Both the position numbers and the translations under genes were made by a program. Shown here piece after piece: positions 18,917 through 29,178 of a stretch of DNA of 46,302 bases. The stretch is from Muribaculum sp. Lineage in GTDB: Bacteria; Bacteroidota; Bacteroidia; Bacteroidales; Muribaculaceae. Position 1 is the first letter of the stretch, and every line of letters starts with the position of its first letter. The notes below the pieces were generated by a model, which ran no database searches, had not been told where the DNA came from, and saw nothing but the letters and a program-made list of their open reading frames with translations. Location: positions 1 through 46,302 of the forward strand of contig JAMPAV010000011.1 in assembly GCA_023667055.1 (NCBI GenBank). Reading direction: 5' to 3'.

Positions 18917-20119
18917 ATGTCTTCAATCAAAGTGAAATTCAGACCTTCCAGCATAGATGGGAATGAGGGTTCCATCTATTACCGCATCATTCATGACCGC
19001 ATTGCACGTCAATTAAGCACAGATCTTCATATCTACGCTGATGAATGGGACGACTTGCGGGGAATGCCTTTAGTTAGAGATTCAAGTTCGCGAAAAGACC
19101 ATATATTGTCGGTCAGAGAGCGCATAAGATGGGATTTGCAACGTCTTGTAAAGATAGAAAGAATTTTGGAAAAAGAATGTATGACATACACTGCAGATGA
19201 TATCATCAGCAGATATCAAACTTTTATCTATGAAGGATCGCTGTTCAATTATACAGAAAATTTGATAGTCAATCTTAAGGGCAACCACAAATACCGTACT
19301 GCAGAGACTTATCGCGCAGCATTGAACAGTTTTAAGCAATTCCGCGGCGACAGAGATATCATTATAGACAGAATTACACACGTATTGATGGAAAATTATG
19401 AAAGTTGGCATAAAGCAAAAGGTAACACCCAAAACACAAGTTCTTTTTACATGCGTATCTTGCGGGCCATCTATAATCGTGCGGTGGAAGATGAGTTGAC
19501 GGAAAATAGGCTTCCGTTTCGTCATGTATATACAGGAATCGACAAGACCTTAAAACGAGCACTGACTCTTGAAGACATCAAAAAGATAAAAACTTTGTCA
19601 CTTCAAGATTCCAACATGCTTGCATTTGCAAGAGATATATTTATCCTGAGTTTTTATCTGCGAGGCATGAGTTTCATAGACATGTCGTTTCTACGCAAAT
19701 GCGACCTTAACAATGGGCACATTACATATCGGCGCCGCAAAACAGGTCAATTATTGTCAATAGCATGGACTAAAGAAATGCAAGCTATTGTGGACAAATA
19801 TCCGAAAAATCCCACCAAATATCTTCTGCCAATAATAAAAAATAACGGTGTCAACGAACACTATGCCTATCGCAACGCTTTATCCAATATAAACCACTGT
19901 TTGAAAGAAATTGCTAACCGTATAGGCATAAAGATTCCTCTCACCATGTATGTGGCACGCCATTCATGGGCATCGGCAGCCAAAGTTAAGGGAATCCCTA
20001 TAAGTGTCATCAGCGAGGGAATGGGACATGATAATGAAAACACCACCCGTATATATCTTGCATCTTTAGACACAGCAACCATAGATAGTGCCAATGAGGA
20101 AATTATGAAATCATTGTAG
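18917..20119 (+). CDS. Bacteroides-type tyrosine recombinase, orphan
   Basis: Phage-integrase-family recombinase, 400 aa from the ATG at 18917 (MSSIKVKFRPSS; the open frame starts 48 bp earlier, but that stretch resembles no family N-terminus). The N-terminal arm-binding domain is residues about 1-90, the SAM-like core-binding domain about 110-200, and the catalytic domain about 215-400. The expected residues are visible: Arg in YLRGMSF (about 249), ARHSWA (about 347), Gly-His in MGHDNEN (about 370) and Tyr in RIYLASL (about 380). There are no neighbouring mobility genes and no recognisable inverted repeats flanking a promoter. It could be a relic of an excised element, a shufflon-type invertase acting elsewhere, or an Xer-like housekeeping enzyme. 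Confidence 0.9.
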   Translation: MSSIKVKFRPSSIDGNEGSIYYRIIHDRIARQLSTDLHIYADEWDDLRGMPLVRDSSSRKDHILSVRERIRWDLQRLVKIERILEKECMTYTADDIISRYQTFIYEGSLFNYTENLIVNLKGNHKYRTAETYRAALNSFKQFRGDRDIIIDRITHVLMENYESWHKAKGNTQNTSSFYMRILRAIYNRAVEDELTENRLPFRHVYTGIDKTLKRALTLEDIKKIKTLSLQDSNMLAFARDIFILSFYLRGMSFIDMSFLRKCDLNNGHITYRRRKTGQLLSIAWTKEMQAIVDKYPKNPTKYLLPIIKNNGVNEHYAYRNALSNINHCLKEIANRIGIKIPLTMYVARHSWASAAKVKGIPISVISEGMGHDNENTTRIYLASLDTATIDSANEEIMKSL

Positions 20120-20143
20120 AGATACTGTGGTCTTTGGCCCTCG

Positions 20144-20187
20144 CTCAAAAAAATGGCAGCCGCCCCGGCCGCTGCCATTTTTTTGAG
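20144..20187. terminator. bidirectional terminator, perfect 17-bp arms
   Basis: Arms 20144-20160 and 20171-20187 are perfect reverse complements, each with a seven-base A or T run, and have a GC-rich 10-base loop. It serves the recombinase (+) and the rsh gene (-). Confidence 0.9.
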
Positions 20188-20195
20188 TCGTGGCA

Positions 20196-22103
20196 TTAAA
20201 TAATTTCTCTGACAGAATCTATATCTGGAAGATTGGATATTTGTTCCATCACCATTCGCAGTTCATCATAACTGTGCACTGAGAATGTAATCCTGATGGT
20301 GGCTATAAAGTCTATTGTCTTTGTATTTATACTTCCTATTGAAAGATGAAGGCTATTGGATATGCAATCCACCAAATCTATCACCATGTGCGGGCGATCC
20401 ACACATATCACCTCTATCTCAACCGGATAAAGAGTATCGTCCGCTTTGAAATCCACACTCACAATATTATCTCCCAACTGTGAAGACATCTTGATGACTT
20501 CCGGACAATCCCTTTTATGCACCATTATCCGTCCTCCGGTATGATGAAACCCTATCACCTCCTCTCCAGGCATCGGCATGCATATCGGACACCTGTCATA
20601 TTTTGGCTTAGGTATCTTCGAGAGATATGACCTTATGGCTTTCCTCGCCTTGAATGTCACTGTGGCATCAAGCCACTCCAAGGTGGGATTGCTGTCTGCA
20701 TCTGTAAACACCTCCACTATGTCCCCCCTGTGTAGTGGCGTCTTTATTGAGGCAAGACGTCCGTTGATACGCGCATATTTTGCTTTTTCCCCAAGTTTGG
20801 AATGTATCTCGTAGGCAAAATCGAGCACTGTGGATTTCTGCGGTAGCACCACAGGTTTTCCCTGGGGGCTGAACGTCATTATGTCGTCATTATAAAACGA
20901 AGCCACCACATTTTCTATAAATGTGCTGCCACCCTCGGAAGCATTTTTGGATATTTCCCGAAGATTGGATTTAAACTTGTTGATCCATCTCCTTATATTA
21001 CCCTCCGACCTGTCGCTCAGGCATCCATATTGTGAATTGGTAACCATTCTCTCGCTGCTGATGTGCACCTCCTGCCATCTTCCGAAATCTGCGAGGAGTT
21101 TCAGATGGAAACTCTGGTATCCGTTTTCTTTCGGCGTGTCAATATAGTTGGAGATCCCACCGGGCTTTTCCTTGAATCTGTCGGTAAGCAATGAATAAAT
21201 CTTCAATGCTGTTGTCTTTTCCGAAACACCCTCCTCTTCCTTGAAAACTATCTCTATGAAATGCCTGTATTTCAGATGGTCGAAGTCATCACCGTATTTG
21301 TTCATCTTCCTCCAAAGTGAATATGGCTGCCTGTATTCCACATATACACGCGATCTTATCCCGCCTCGCTTCAGGATATTGGATATTTCATCGGTGAAGA
21401 TTTTCAGTCTGCTATAATTCGACTCCTTGTCATCTTCTATTTTCTTGCAAAGTTCGGAGTATTCGTGCGGACACCGGAAACGAAGCGAAAGATTCTCAAG
21501 TTCCGTCTTCACATTATATAGTCCCAGTCGAGTGGCCAGCGGTGCGTAAAAATAGTCGGTCTCCCCCGCTATTTTCATCTGTTTGTCCGGACGCATCGAT
21601 GAGAGAGTACGCATGTTGTGAAGCCTGTCGGCAAGCTTCACCAGCAATGCCCTGATATCATACTGCACCGAATTGAGCATTTGCTTGAAGTTGTCGAGTT
21701 GCTTCGACATTTCATACTTTTCCTTCTTCTGCTTAGTTACAACCCTTACGAGAAAAGCAACATTGTTGCCAAACCGGCGCTGTATCTGCTCTGCTGTCCA
21801 ATCGGTGTCTTCCACCACATCATGCAGAAAAGCCGCTATTACGGAATCCACATCAAGATTCAGCTCCTTTGCAGCGATGGCGGCCACTGCTATGGGATGA
21901 AATATATACGGCTCTCCGGTCTTTCTCTTCTGATGGGAATGGGCCTCACGGGCCACCTCAAAGGAATCGACAAGACGCCTGTAGTCTTCTTCCGTCACTC
22001 GCGGACGCATGACGGCAAACACTTCCTGTGCACGCTGTTCAATCTCTTTTGAATAATCTTTCTCCCCGGAATGAGGCTGCAGTGTCTTTTCTTCCATATT
22101 CAT
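20196..22103 (-). CDS. RelA/SpoT homologue with intact hydrolase and degenerate synthetase sites
   Basis: Long RSH protein, 635 aa, acting on the alarmone (p)ppGpp. The N-terminal HD hydrolase is complete: PYIFHPIAVA, AFLHDVVEDTD and LVKLADRLHNMRTL hold the metal and nucleotide residues. In the following synthetase domain (about 235-375), NGYQSFH is kept, but the Asp-x-x-Ala-x-Arg core is replaced by FDHLKYRHFIEIVF and EVQIRT reads EVHISS, so pppGpp synthesis is doubtful. A TGS domain (about 405-470, VLDFAYEIHSKLGEKAKYARINGRL) and a C-terminal ACT-like domain are present. Its ATG overlaps the mlaF stop as ATGA, so it is translationally coupled to a lipid transporter. Best guess: a (p)ppGpp hydrolase. 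Public databases may still label it bifunctional. Confidence 0.9.
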   Translation of the reverse strand: MNMEEKTLQPHSGEKDYSKEIEQRAQEVFAVMRPRVTEEDYRRLVDSFEVAREAHSHQKRKTGEPYIFHPIAVAAIAAKELNLDVDSVIAAFLHDVVEDTDWTAEQIQRRFGNNVAFLVRVVTKQKKEKYEMSKQLDNFKQMLNSVQYDIRALLVKLADRLHNMRTLSSMRPDKQMKIAGETDYFYAPLATRLGLYNVKTELENLSLRFRCPHEYSELCKKIEDDKESNYSRLKIFTDEISNILKRGGIRSRVYVEYRQPYSLWRKMNKYGDDFDHLKYRHFIEIVFKEEEGVSEKTTALKIYSLLTDRFKEKPGGISNYIDTPKENGYQSFHLKLLADFGRWQEVHISSERMVTNSQYGCLSDRSEGNIRRWINKFKSNLREISKNASEGGSTFIENVVASFYNDDIMTFSPQGKPVVLPQKSTVLDFAYEIHSKLGEKAKYARINGRLASIKTPLHRGDIVEVFTDADSNPTLEWLDATVTFKARKAIRSYLSKIPKPKYDRCPICMPMPGEEVIGFHHTGGRIMVHKRDCPEVIKMSSQLGDNIVSVDFKADDTLYPVEIEVICVDRPHMVIDLVDCISNSLHLSIGSINTKTIDFIATIRITFSVHSYDELRMVMEQISNLPDIDSVREII

Positions 22104-22879
22104 TTTCCTTGTGAGAGGGCCTTTTCCTCTATGTAATTCTTTACTTCCTTGAAGAGGTTTGATGCAAACACAAAATCGTTAAGACTCTTGCTCTTGCTCT
22201 GGAAGATACTTCTGTCATCTCCGGTCCAGTCGCAAAAACCCTTGTTGATGAAAATTATGTGTTCGCCGATGCCGAGCACCGAGTTCATGTCGTGTGTGTT
22301 GATGACGGTGGTCATGCCATACTCATGGGTTATGTCGCTGAGAAGCTCGTCTATCATGATCGATGTCTTGGGATCAAGGCCGGAATTCGGCTCGTCGCAG
22401 AAAAGATATTTAGGATTGAGCGCAATCGCACGTGCTATCGCAACTCGCTTCTGCATTCCGCCCGAAATCTCTGATGGATATTTTGAATCCGCATTTTTTA
22501 GCCCGACACGCTCTATGCAGAAATGTGCTCTCTCCAGCTGTTGGGAGTGCTTTAGCGGAGAGAACATCTTGAGAGGAAACATGACATTGCCAAGCACTGT
22601 CTCGTTGTCGAAAAGCGCACTCCCCTGAAAGAGCATGCCTATTTCCATGCGCAGCTGTCGGCGCTGCTCCGAATTCATAGTGTTTAGGCACTTGCCATCA
22701 TAATATATCTCACCCGATTCCGGCTTCAGTAGTCCTACCAGACATTTGAGTAGCACCGTCTTGCCTGATCCCGACTGTCCGATGATGAGATTGGTCTTGC
22801 CGGTGTCAAATTCAGCTGATATGTCATGGAGCACCTGTACTCCATCAAACCATTTACTTATATTCTTAACTTCTATCAT
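22100..22879 (-). CDS. mlaF: MlaF-like ABC transporter ATP-binding protein
   Basis: ATPase of the Mla/MCE lipid transport system, 259 aa. Walker A is IGQSGSGKTVLL (about 33-44), the signature SGGMQKRVAIARA, Walker B YLFCDEPNSGLD and the switch His in INTHDMNSV. DEPNSGLDP and GMQKR are typical of MlaF rather than general ABC proteins. It overlaps the permease gene upstream and the rsh start downstream by ATGA. With MlaE it should move phospholipid between the membranes, but no MCE (MlaD) gene follows here. Confidence 0.92.
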   Translation of the reverse strand: MIEVKNISKWFDGVQVLHDISAEFDTGKTNLIIGQSGSGKTVLLKCLVGLLKPESGEIYYDGKCLNTMNSEQRRQLRMEIGMLFQGSALFDNETVLGNVMFPLKMFSPLKHSQQLERAHFCIERVGLKNADSKYPSEISGGMQKRVAIARAIALNPKYLFCDEPNSGLDPKTSIMIDELLSDITHEYGMTTVINTHDMNSVLGIGEHIIFINKGFCDWTGDDRSIFQSKSKSLNDFVFASNLFKEVKNYIEEKALSQGK

Positions 22880-23622
22880 TGCAGCAGGAGTTTTGTCAGT
22901 ATCACATCGGCAAGCAGAATCAGTATCGAACTCACCACCACTGCATCGGTACTTGCCTTTCCGACTTCAAGTGCACCTCCTTTTACGTAATACCCATAAT
23001 ATGAGGCCACTGTGGAGATTATGAATGCAAACACAATTGTCTTTATTATGCCATACCATACATACCATTCATTGAAGAACGACTGTATGCCAAATACATA
23101 GTTTTCCACCGTAAGCATGTCGGTAAACTCTGCCACGAGCCATCCGCCCCACAGACCGACAAACATGGAAAGCACACACAGCACCGGAACAAAAAGCACA
23201 AAACCTATCACCTTAGGAAGCACAATGAAATTGGCTGAGTTTATACCCATTATGTCCATCGCATCTATCTGCTCAGTCACCCTCATGGTGCCTATCTCCG
23301 AAGCAATGTTTGACCCCACCTTGCCTGCAAGTATAAGGCACATCATGGTAGATGAAAATTCAAGCAGCAGTATCTCGCGGGTGGCAAGACCTGTGGAGTA
23401 ACTCGGTATCAAGGGCGAGACTATATTGATTGTCATCTGTATTGCTATCACTGCACCTATGAATATTGATATTATCACAACAAGAGGAATTGAGTCAAGT
23501 CCTAAATTGGATATTTCAAACAGAAGTTGCTTGAAAAACACCTTCCACTTGTCGGGTGTACGGAACACCTGACACATAAAAATGCAGTATTTGCCGAATT
23601 TAGATATAGATTTTACTATCAT
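22876..23622 (-). CDS. mlaE: MlaE-family ABC transporter permease
   Basis: Inner-membrane permease of the MCE lipid transporter, 248 aa, with five to six hydrophobic segments. The family signature ILAGKVGSNIASEIGTMRVTEQIDAMDIMG is visible in two parts (AGKVGSNIASEIG and MRVTEQIDAMDIMG, about 118-147). It is first in the operon mlaE-mlaF-rsh. A TAATTTTG -7 element lies on the minus strand at 23676-23683, 54 bp upstream. Confidence 0.92.
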   Translation of the reverse strand: MIVKSISKFGKYCIFMCQVFRTPDKWKVFFKQLLFEISNLGLDSIPLVVIISIFIGAVIAIQMTINIVSPLIPSYSTGLATREILLLEFSSTMMCLILAGKVGSNIASEIGTMRVTEQIDAMDIMGINSANFIVLPKVIGFVLFVPVLCVLSMFVGLWGGWLVAEFTDMLTVENYVFGIQSFFNEWYVWYGIIKTIVFAFIISTVASYYGYYVKGGALEVGKASTDAVVVSSILILLADVILTKLLLQ

Positions 23623-23675
23623 GGTCGTTACTTATTCTTTTGCTTACAAAAGCCGAAAAACTATCTTTCCGAATG

Positions 23676-23683
23676 CAAAATTA
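23676..23683 (-). promoter_or_regulatory. possible -7 element of mlaE-mlaF-rsh
   Basis: Minus-strand TAATTTTG matches TAnnTTTG. No TTG lies at the usual distance upstream, so the call is weak. Confidence 0.4.
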
Positions 23684-23713
23684 ATAAAAATTTTCATAGG
23701 AGAGGCATATCTA

Positions 23714-23745
23714 TTTGTTTACAACAATCGTTTTTATTAATTTTG
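23714..23745 (+). promoter_or_regulatory. promoter of udk-lptB-CPBP-holA
   Basis: TTTG (23714-23717), 20 bases, TAATTTTG (23738-23745). The leader to the udk ATG is about 120 bp and ends in the heptameric repeat. Confidence 0.75.
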
Positions 23746-23848
23746 CCACTGAAAACACGATTTTTTCCGTATTCAACCAAAAAAAATCTGTTTTCTACAA
23801 TTTAATCTTGTATTGGAACACGTCCGACGTATATAATGCACATCGACA

Positions 23849-23872
23849 AAAAAACTAAAAACTAAAAACTAA
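23849..23872 (+). repeat. heptameric ACTAAAA repeat before udk
   Basis: About three tandem units of ACTAAAA stop two bases before the udk ATG. See the related repeats at 26331, 29161 and 31190. Confidence 0.8.
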
Positions 23873-23873
23873 C

Positions 23874-24494
23874 ATGTTGGTAATAGGCATAGCAGGTGGC
23901 ACGGGATCCGGAAAGTCAACCGTCGTAAGAAAAATAATCGAGTCCCTCCCAAAAGACGAAGTGGCAGTCCTTCCACAGGATTGCTACTACAACGACAACC
24001 ACCACATCCCACTGGAGACTCGTCTCAAAATGAACTATGACGAACCGGCTGCCATTGAATGGTCGCTGCTCACACACCACTTAGATGAATTGAAAGCCGG
24101 CAGAGCAATAGAAATGCCGACCTACGATTTTCTAACTTGCTCCCGACAGTGTGACACCATCCATATCGAACCGCGCGAGGTAGTGGTGGTGGAAGGTATT
24201 CTTGTGCTTAGCGATAAAGATTTGCGCGACCGGATGGACGTAAAGGTTTTTGTGGATGCTGACGCCGACGAACGACTCATAAGGGTTATACATCGCGATT
24301 GCATCGAGCGGGGACGCACTCCGAAAATGGTCATCGACAGATATCAGGAGACTCTGAAACCCATGCATGAACTGCACATCGAACCCACAAAGCGGTATGC
24401 CGACCTTATTATTCCCCAGGGTGGCAACAATGATGTGGCAATAAAACTTCTCACCGACTACATACGCACACTCCTCCCCTCCTTTAAAAAATGA
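23874..24494 (+). CDS. udk: uridine kinase
   Basis: Phosphorylates uridine and cytidine in pyrimidine salvage; 206 aa, the usual length. The P-loop is [13 protein letters not shown] (residues 5-17). [29 protein letters not shown] and [11 protein letters not shown] are standard Udk blocks, and [15 protein letters not shown] is the lid region. The stop overlaps the lptB start as ATGA, so the two are translationally coupled. Confidence 0.96.
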   Translation: MLVIGIAGGTGSGKSTVVRKIIESLPKDEVAVLPQDCYYNDNHHIPLETRLKMNYDEPAAIEWSLLTHHLDELKAGRAIEMPTYDFLTCSRQCDTIHIEPREVVVVEGILVLSDKDLRDRMDVKVFVDADADERLIRVIHRDCIERGRTPKMVIDRYQETLKPMHELHIEPTKRYADLIIPQGGNNDVAIKLLTDYIRTLLPSFKK

Positions 24495-25498
24495 AAATAT
24501 TCCCATTGTTTGAAAAGAATAAGGATAAGCCGGCCTCTGTTGAAGACGCTATAATCGAAGTTAAGGAATCCGGCTCCTCCACTCCAGATGAAATAATTCT
24601 CAATGTTGAAGCCACCGAGGATTTGCCTTTGACCGACATTAATCCCGACGAAAACGGCATCATGCCCGACATGAGGCTCAAGATCAAAGAAGAGGATGTA
24701 TTTGAAGACACCCCCGACGGTCAGCTCGAGAAAGAAATTATTGCGACAGAACCTGAAAAGGGGATTCTGCGCACTGAAGATCTGGTGAAGAAATATGGCA
24801 AACGCACAGTTGCGAATAAAGTTTCCATTTATGTGAAGCAGGGTGAAATCGTGGGACTGCTCGGGCCAAATGGTGCCGGAAAAACCACTACTTTCTACAT
24901 GACTACCGGGCTTGTTTCGGCCAATTCAGGAAAAATTTTCATCGACAATCAGGATATAACCGGCTTCCCTGTCTATAAACGCGCCCAGCTTGGAATAGGA
25001 TACCTGGCTCAGGAAGCATCCGTATTCAGGAAACTGAGTGTGGAAAACAACATTCGCGCTGTATTGGAAATGACAAAAATGACTGAGGCCGAGCAGAAAG
25101 AAAAACTTGAAGAGCTTATCAAGGAGTTCAACCTGCAGAAGGTGAGAAAAAATCTTGGCGACCAACTCTCGGGTGGAGAACGCCGCCGCACTGAAATAGC
25201 CCGTTGTCTTGCCATAAATCCAAAGTTTATCATGCTTGATGAGCCTTTTGCTGGCGTTGACCCTATTGCTGTGGAGGATATCCAAAGTGTGGTCTATAAA
25301 CTTAAGGAAAAAAATATCGGCATCCTTATCACCGACCACAATGCTCCGGAGACGCTGAGTATCACTGATCGAGCTTACCTGCTGTTTGAAGGTAAGATCC
25401 TTTTCAGAGGCACAAGCGAGGAACTTGCGGAGAATCCCATCGTACGAGAGAAATATCTCGGGCGCAATTTCATATTCCGCAGAAAGAAATTCGATTGA
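24491..25498 (+). CDS. lptB: LptB-type LPS export ATPase with an acidic N-terminal extension
   Basis: ATPase of the LptBFG lipopolysaccharide extraction machine, 335 aa. The ABC domain starts at about residue 91 ([15 protein letters not shown]) and carries Walker [12 protein letters not shown] (about 123-133), signature [13 protein letters not shown], Walker [12 protein letters not shown] and ITDHN, all LptB-like. Typical LptB is about 240-260 residues; the first 90 here form an extra acidic, low-complexity tail ([25 protein letters not shown]). The chosen start at 24491 is supported by the ATGA overlap with udk; internal Met codons at 58 and 61 do not sit at the domain edge. The tail has no recognisable fold. 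Confidence 0.9.
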   Translation: MKIFPLFEKNKDKPASVEDAIIEVKESGSSTPDEIILNVEATEDLPLTDINPDENGIMPDMRLKIKEEDVFEDTPDGQLEKEIIATEPEKGILRTEDLVKKYGKRTVANKVSIYVKQGEIVGLLGPNGAGKTTTFYMTTGLVSANSGKIFIDNQDITGFPVYKRAQLGIGYLAQEASVFRKLSVENNIRAVLEMTKMTEAEQKEKLEELIKEFNLQKVRKNLGDQLSGGERRRTEIARCLAINPKFIMLDEPFAGVDPIAVEDIQSVVYKLKEKNIGILITDHNAPETLSITDRAYLLFEGKILFRGTSEELAENPIVREKYLGRNFIFRRKKFD

Positions 25499-25502
25499 GA
25501 CC

Positions 25503-26378
25503 ATGAAAAAATTTATCGACATTTGCCAGTTCTCGCTCGTGCTGTTTGGGCTGATGATTTGCGGACTGTTTCTCACATCCGTTTTATCGCTCATTCCATT
25601 TGGCAATGAAAAATTGATGCAATGGACTATATTTTCCGGACAGAATGTTCTCGCATTTATGCTTCCGGCCATGCTGGCCTGGAGGATATGCTTCCGGCAA
25701 TCGGCCATAAATGCCATTGATATGGACAAAGCTCCCTCCGTCAAGATGCTGATTTTCGCATTTATCGTGTATGCGGCAGCAATTCCGGCACTCAATCAGG
25801 TGGTGTTCTGGAATCAGGAAATACACCTGCCGGAAATGCTTGCACCTTTTGAAGATTGGTGTAGGGAAATGGAACGTCTCGCTGAGCAACAGACAGAAGG
25901 TTTACTCAACGACACCAACATTTGGCACACACTGGTGAATATCTTGATTATAGGCGTGCTGACAGGTATCGGAGAGGAATTCTTTTTTCGTGGGGCCTTG
26001 CAGAAAATGCTTGTCAGATGCAAAGTAAACCCTCATGCGGCAATCTGGACCGCTGCAATCATCTTCAGCATCCTGCATTTCCAATTTTTTGGATTTGTCC
26101 CTCGTGTCCTTCTTGGTGCTTGGTTCGGATATCTTTACTGGTGGAGCGGATGTATATGGGTCAACTCCTTTGCACACGCACTCAACAACAGTCTCGTCAT
26201 AGTTTCCGCATGGTGCATCAACAAAGGTTTCCTTTCTGAGAAATTTGACTTGTTGGGTGTCTCCACTGATTCTTTCCCATTCCTCGCCCTGCTGAGTGCC
26301 TGTGTTGTGGTTGTCCTTATCTGTGGAATTTCAAAACTTAAAATTCAAAACTCAAAACTATCCGGCGATGCCTCCTAA
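25503..26378 (+). CDS. CPBP-family intramembrane metalloprotease
   Basis: Membrane-embedded protease-like protein, 291 aa from ATG 25503, which is 4 bp after the lptB stop. The longer frame (from 25386) would run back through lptB. About eight hydrophobic segments. The Abi/CPBP motifs are intact: GIGEEFFFRGALQ (EExxxR, about residue 159), FSILHFQFFGF and SFAHALNN, supplying Glu and His ligands. Relatives process prenylated peptides or act in bacteriocin immunity; the substrate here is unknown. The C-terminal tail SKLKIQNSKLSGDAS is encoded by the heptameric repeat and so probably carries no function. Confidence 0.9.
   Translation: MKKFIDICQFSLVLFGLMICGLFLTSVLSLIPFGNEKLMQWTIFSGQNVLAFMLPAMLAWRICFRQSAINAIDMDKAPSVKMLIFAFIVYAAAIPALNQVVFWNQEIHLPEMLAPFEDWCREMERLAEQQTEGLLNDTNIWHTLVNILIIGVLTGIGEEFFFRGALQKMLVRCKVNPHAAIWTAAIIFSILHFQFFGFVPRVLLGAWFGYLYWWSGCIWVNSFAHALNNSLVIVSAWCINKGFLSEKFDLLGVSTDSFPFLALLSACVVVVLICGISKLKIQNSKLSGDAS
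26331..26360 (+). repeat. heptameric TCAAAAC-type repeat at the CPBP/holA junction
   Basis: Units of the form ACTCAAA and ATTCAAA lie inside the CPBP 3' end and stop 7 bp before the holA ATG. Confidence 0.75.
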
Positions 26379-27420
26379 AGCTAACAATGAGCTCTCCTAT
26401 CGCAATGTCCTCGACAAAATCAAGAAGCGTGACTTCGCACGTGTATATCTCCTGATGGGAGAAGAGCCTTATTACATCGACCTCATCGTTGACGCTATCG
26501 AACGCTCTGTGGTAAACGAAGAAAACAAGACTTTCGACCAACTTATATTTTACGGAGCTGACTCCGACATTGATGTTGTCATTGCAAGTGCACAGCAATT
26601 TCCCGTCATGGGAGAATTCCAGCTTGTCATCCTTAAGGAAGCTCAGACTTTGCAAGGAAACAAGACTCAACTTGACCGGTTTGCGTCTTACGTGGCTCAA
26701 CCCAACCGGAAGGGTGTGCTTGTCATAGCCTATAAGGGTGACTCTCTTGCCGCCACATCTAAGTTGATGAAGGCTGCTTCAAAGGCCGGGGAAAGTGTTG
26801 TGGTGTTCAAAAGCCCCAGAATCAGAGACTATCAGCTTGCGTCGCCTATAAAAGACTACTGCAGACTCAAGAAAATTGCCATTGAAGATTCCGCAGTGCA
26901 GATTCTTATAGAATATATAGGCAATTCACTACAGAAATTATTCGCTGAAATCGACAAACTAATTGTATCTGCCGGTCCCGGCGCACAACGAATCACCGCC
27001 GCTATGGTGGAAGATAACATAGGGATATCTAAGGAATTCAACAATTTCGAACTTACGAAAGCCATTGCCACAAAAGATTATCCAAAGACTCTGAGGATTC
27101 TTGACTATTTCCGAAAGAACCCAAAGAATAATCCGAGCGTGCTCACCACTGGCATACTCTTCAAATTCTTCAGCCAACTTGTGGTGGCTCATTTCTCTCA
27201 AGACAAGTCGGAGCGTGGGCTAATGGAAGCATTGCAGCTCAAGACTCCCTACGCTCTGAAAGAGATACGCGAAGGCCTTGGCATGTACTCGCCGCGTCAG
27301 TCTATGGCTGCCATCTCCGCCCTCCGCGACTTCGACTGCAAGAGCAAGGGGATTGGTTCACTCCAAAACGAATATGACCTGCAGCGTGAACTGATATTCA
27401 AGATTTTCACATATTCATAA
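26368..27420 (+). CDS. holA: DNA polymerase III subunit delta
   Basis: Clamp-loader delta subunit, 350 aa from the ATG at 26368 (MPPKANNELS). The longer frame from 26296 only adds residues read from the repeat and the CPBP gene. Family features: YLLMGEEPYYIDLIVDAIE at the N-terminus, QQFPVMGEFQLVILKEAQ, KGVLVIAYKGDS, then ISKEFNNFELTKAIATKD and the C-terminal clamp-loader collar. It overlaps the protease gene by 11 bp and ends the udk operon. Confidence 0.93.
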   Translation: MPPKANNELSYRNVLDKIKKRDFARVYLLMGEEPYYIDLIVDAIERSVVNEENKTFDQLIFYGADSDIDVVIASAQQFPVMGEFQLVILKEAQTLQGNKTQLDRFASYVAQPNRKGVLVIAYKGDSLAATSKLMKAASKAGESVVVFKSPRIRDYQLASPIKDYCRLKKIAIEDSAVQILIEYIGNSLQKLFAEIDKLIVSAGPGAQRITAAMVEDNIGISKEFNNFELTKAIATKDYPKTLRILDYFRKNPKNNPSVLTTGILFKFFSQLVVAHFSQDKSERGLMEALQLKTPYALKEIREGLGMYSPRQSMAAISALRDFDCKSKGIGSLQNEYDLQRELIFKIFTYS

Positions 27421-27470
27421 CAATTGAATCCTACATTTGTACCCGATTTTAAATCCAATAAATCCTTTTT

Positions 27471-27502
27471 TTTGCATATTTCCAAAAAAAATTGTAATTT
27501 TG
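27471..27502 (+). promoter_or_regulatory. promoter of pyrG
   Basis: TTTG (27471-27474), 20 bases, TAATTTTG (27495-27502), 27 bp before the ATG. The short AT-rich leader (TTAAAAATATT) shows no obvious attenuator hairpin. Confidence 0.8.
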
Positions 27503-27505
27503 TGA

Positions 27506-29155
<1,650 letters not shown>

Positions 29156-29160
29156 TACAT

Positions 29161-29174
29161 CACTCAAAACTCAA
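29161..29174 (+). repeat. short ACTCAAA repeat before the ABC-F gene
   Basis: CACTCAAAACTCAA, two units, ends 4 bp before the GTG start. Confidence 0.6.
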
Positions 29175-29178
29175 TCAA

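Noticed and set aside
24926..25795. 289-codon minus-strand open frame across lptB and the CPBP gene
   Set aside because: Antisense to two well-supported genes; composition is Phe/Ser/Ile rich with no family signature.
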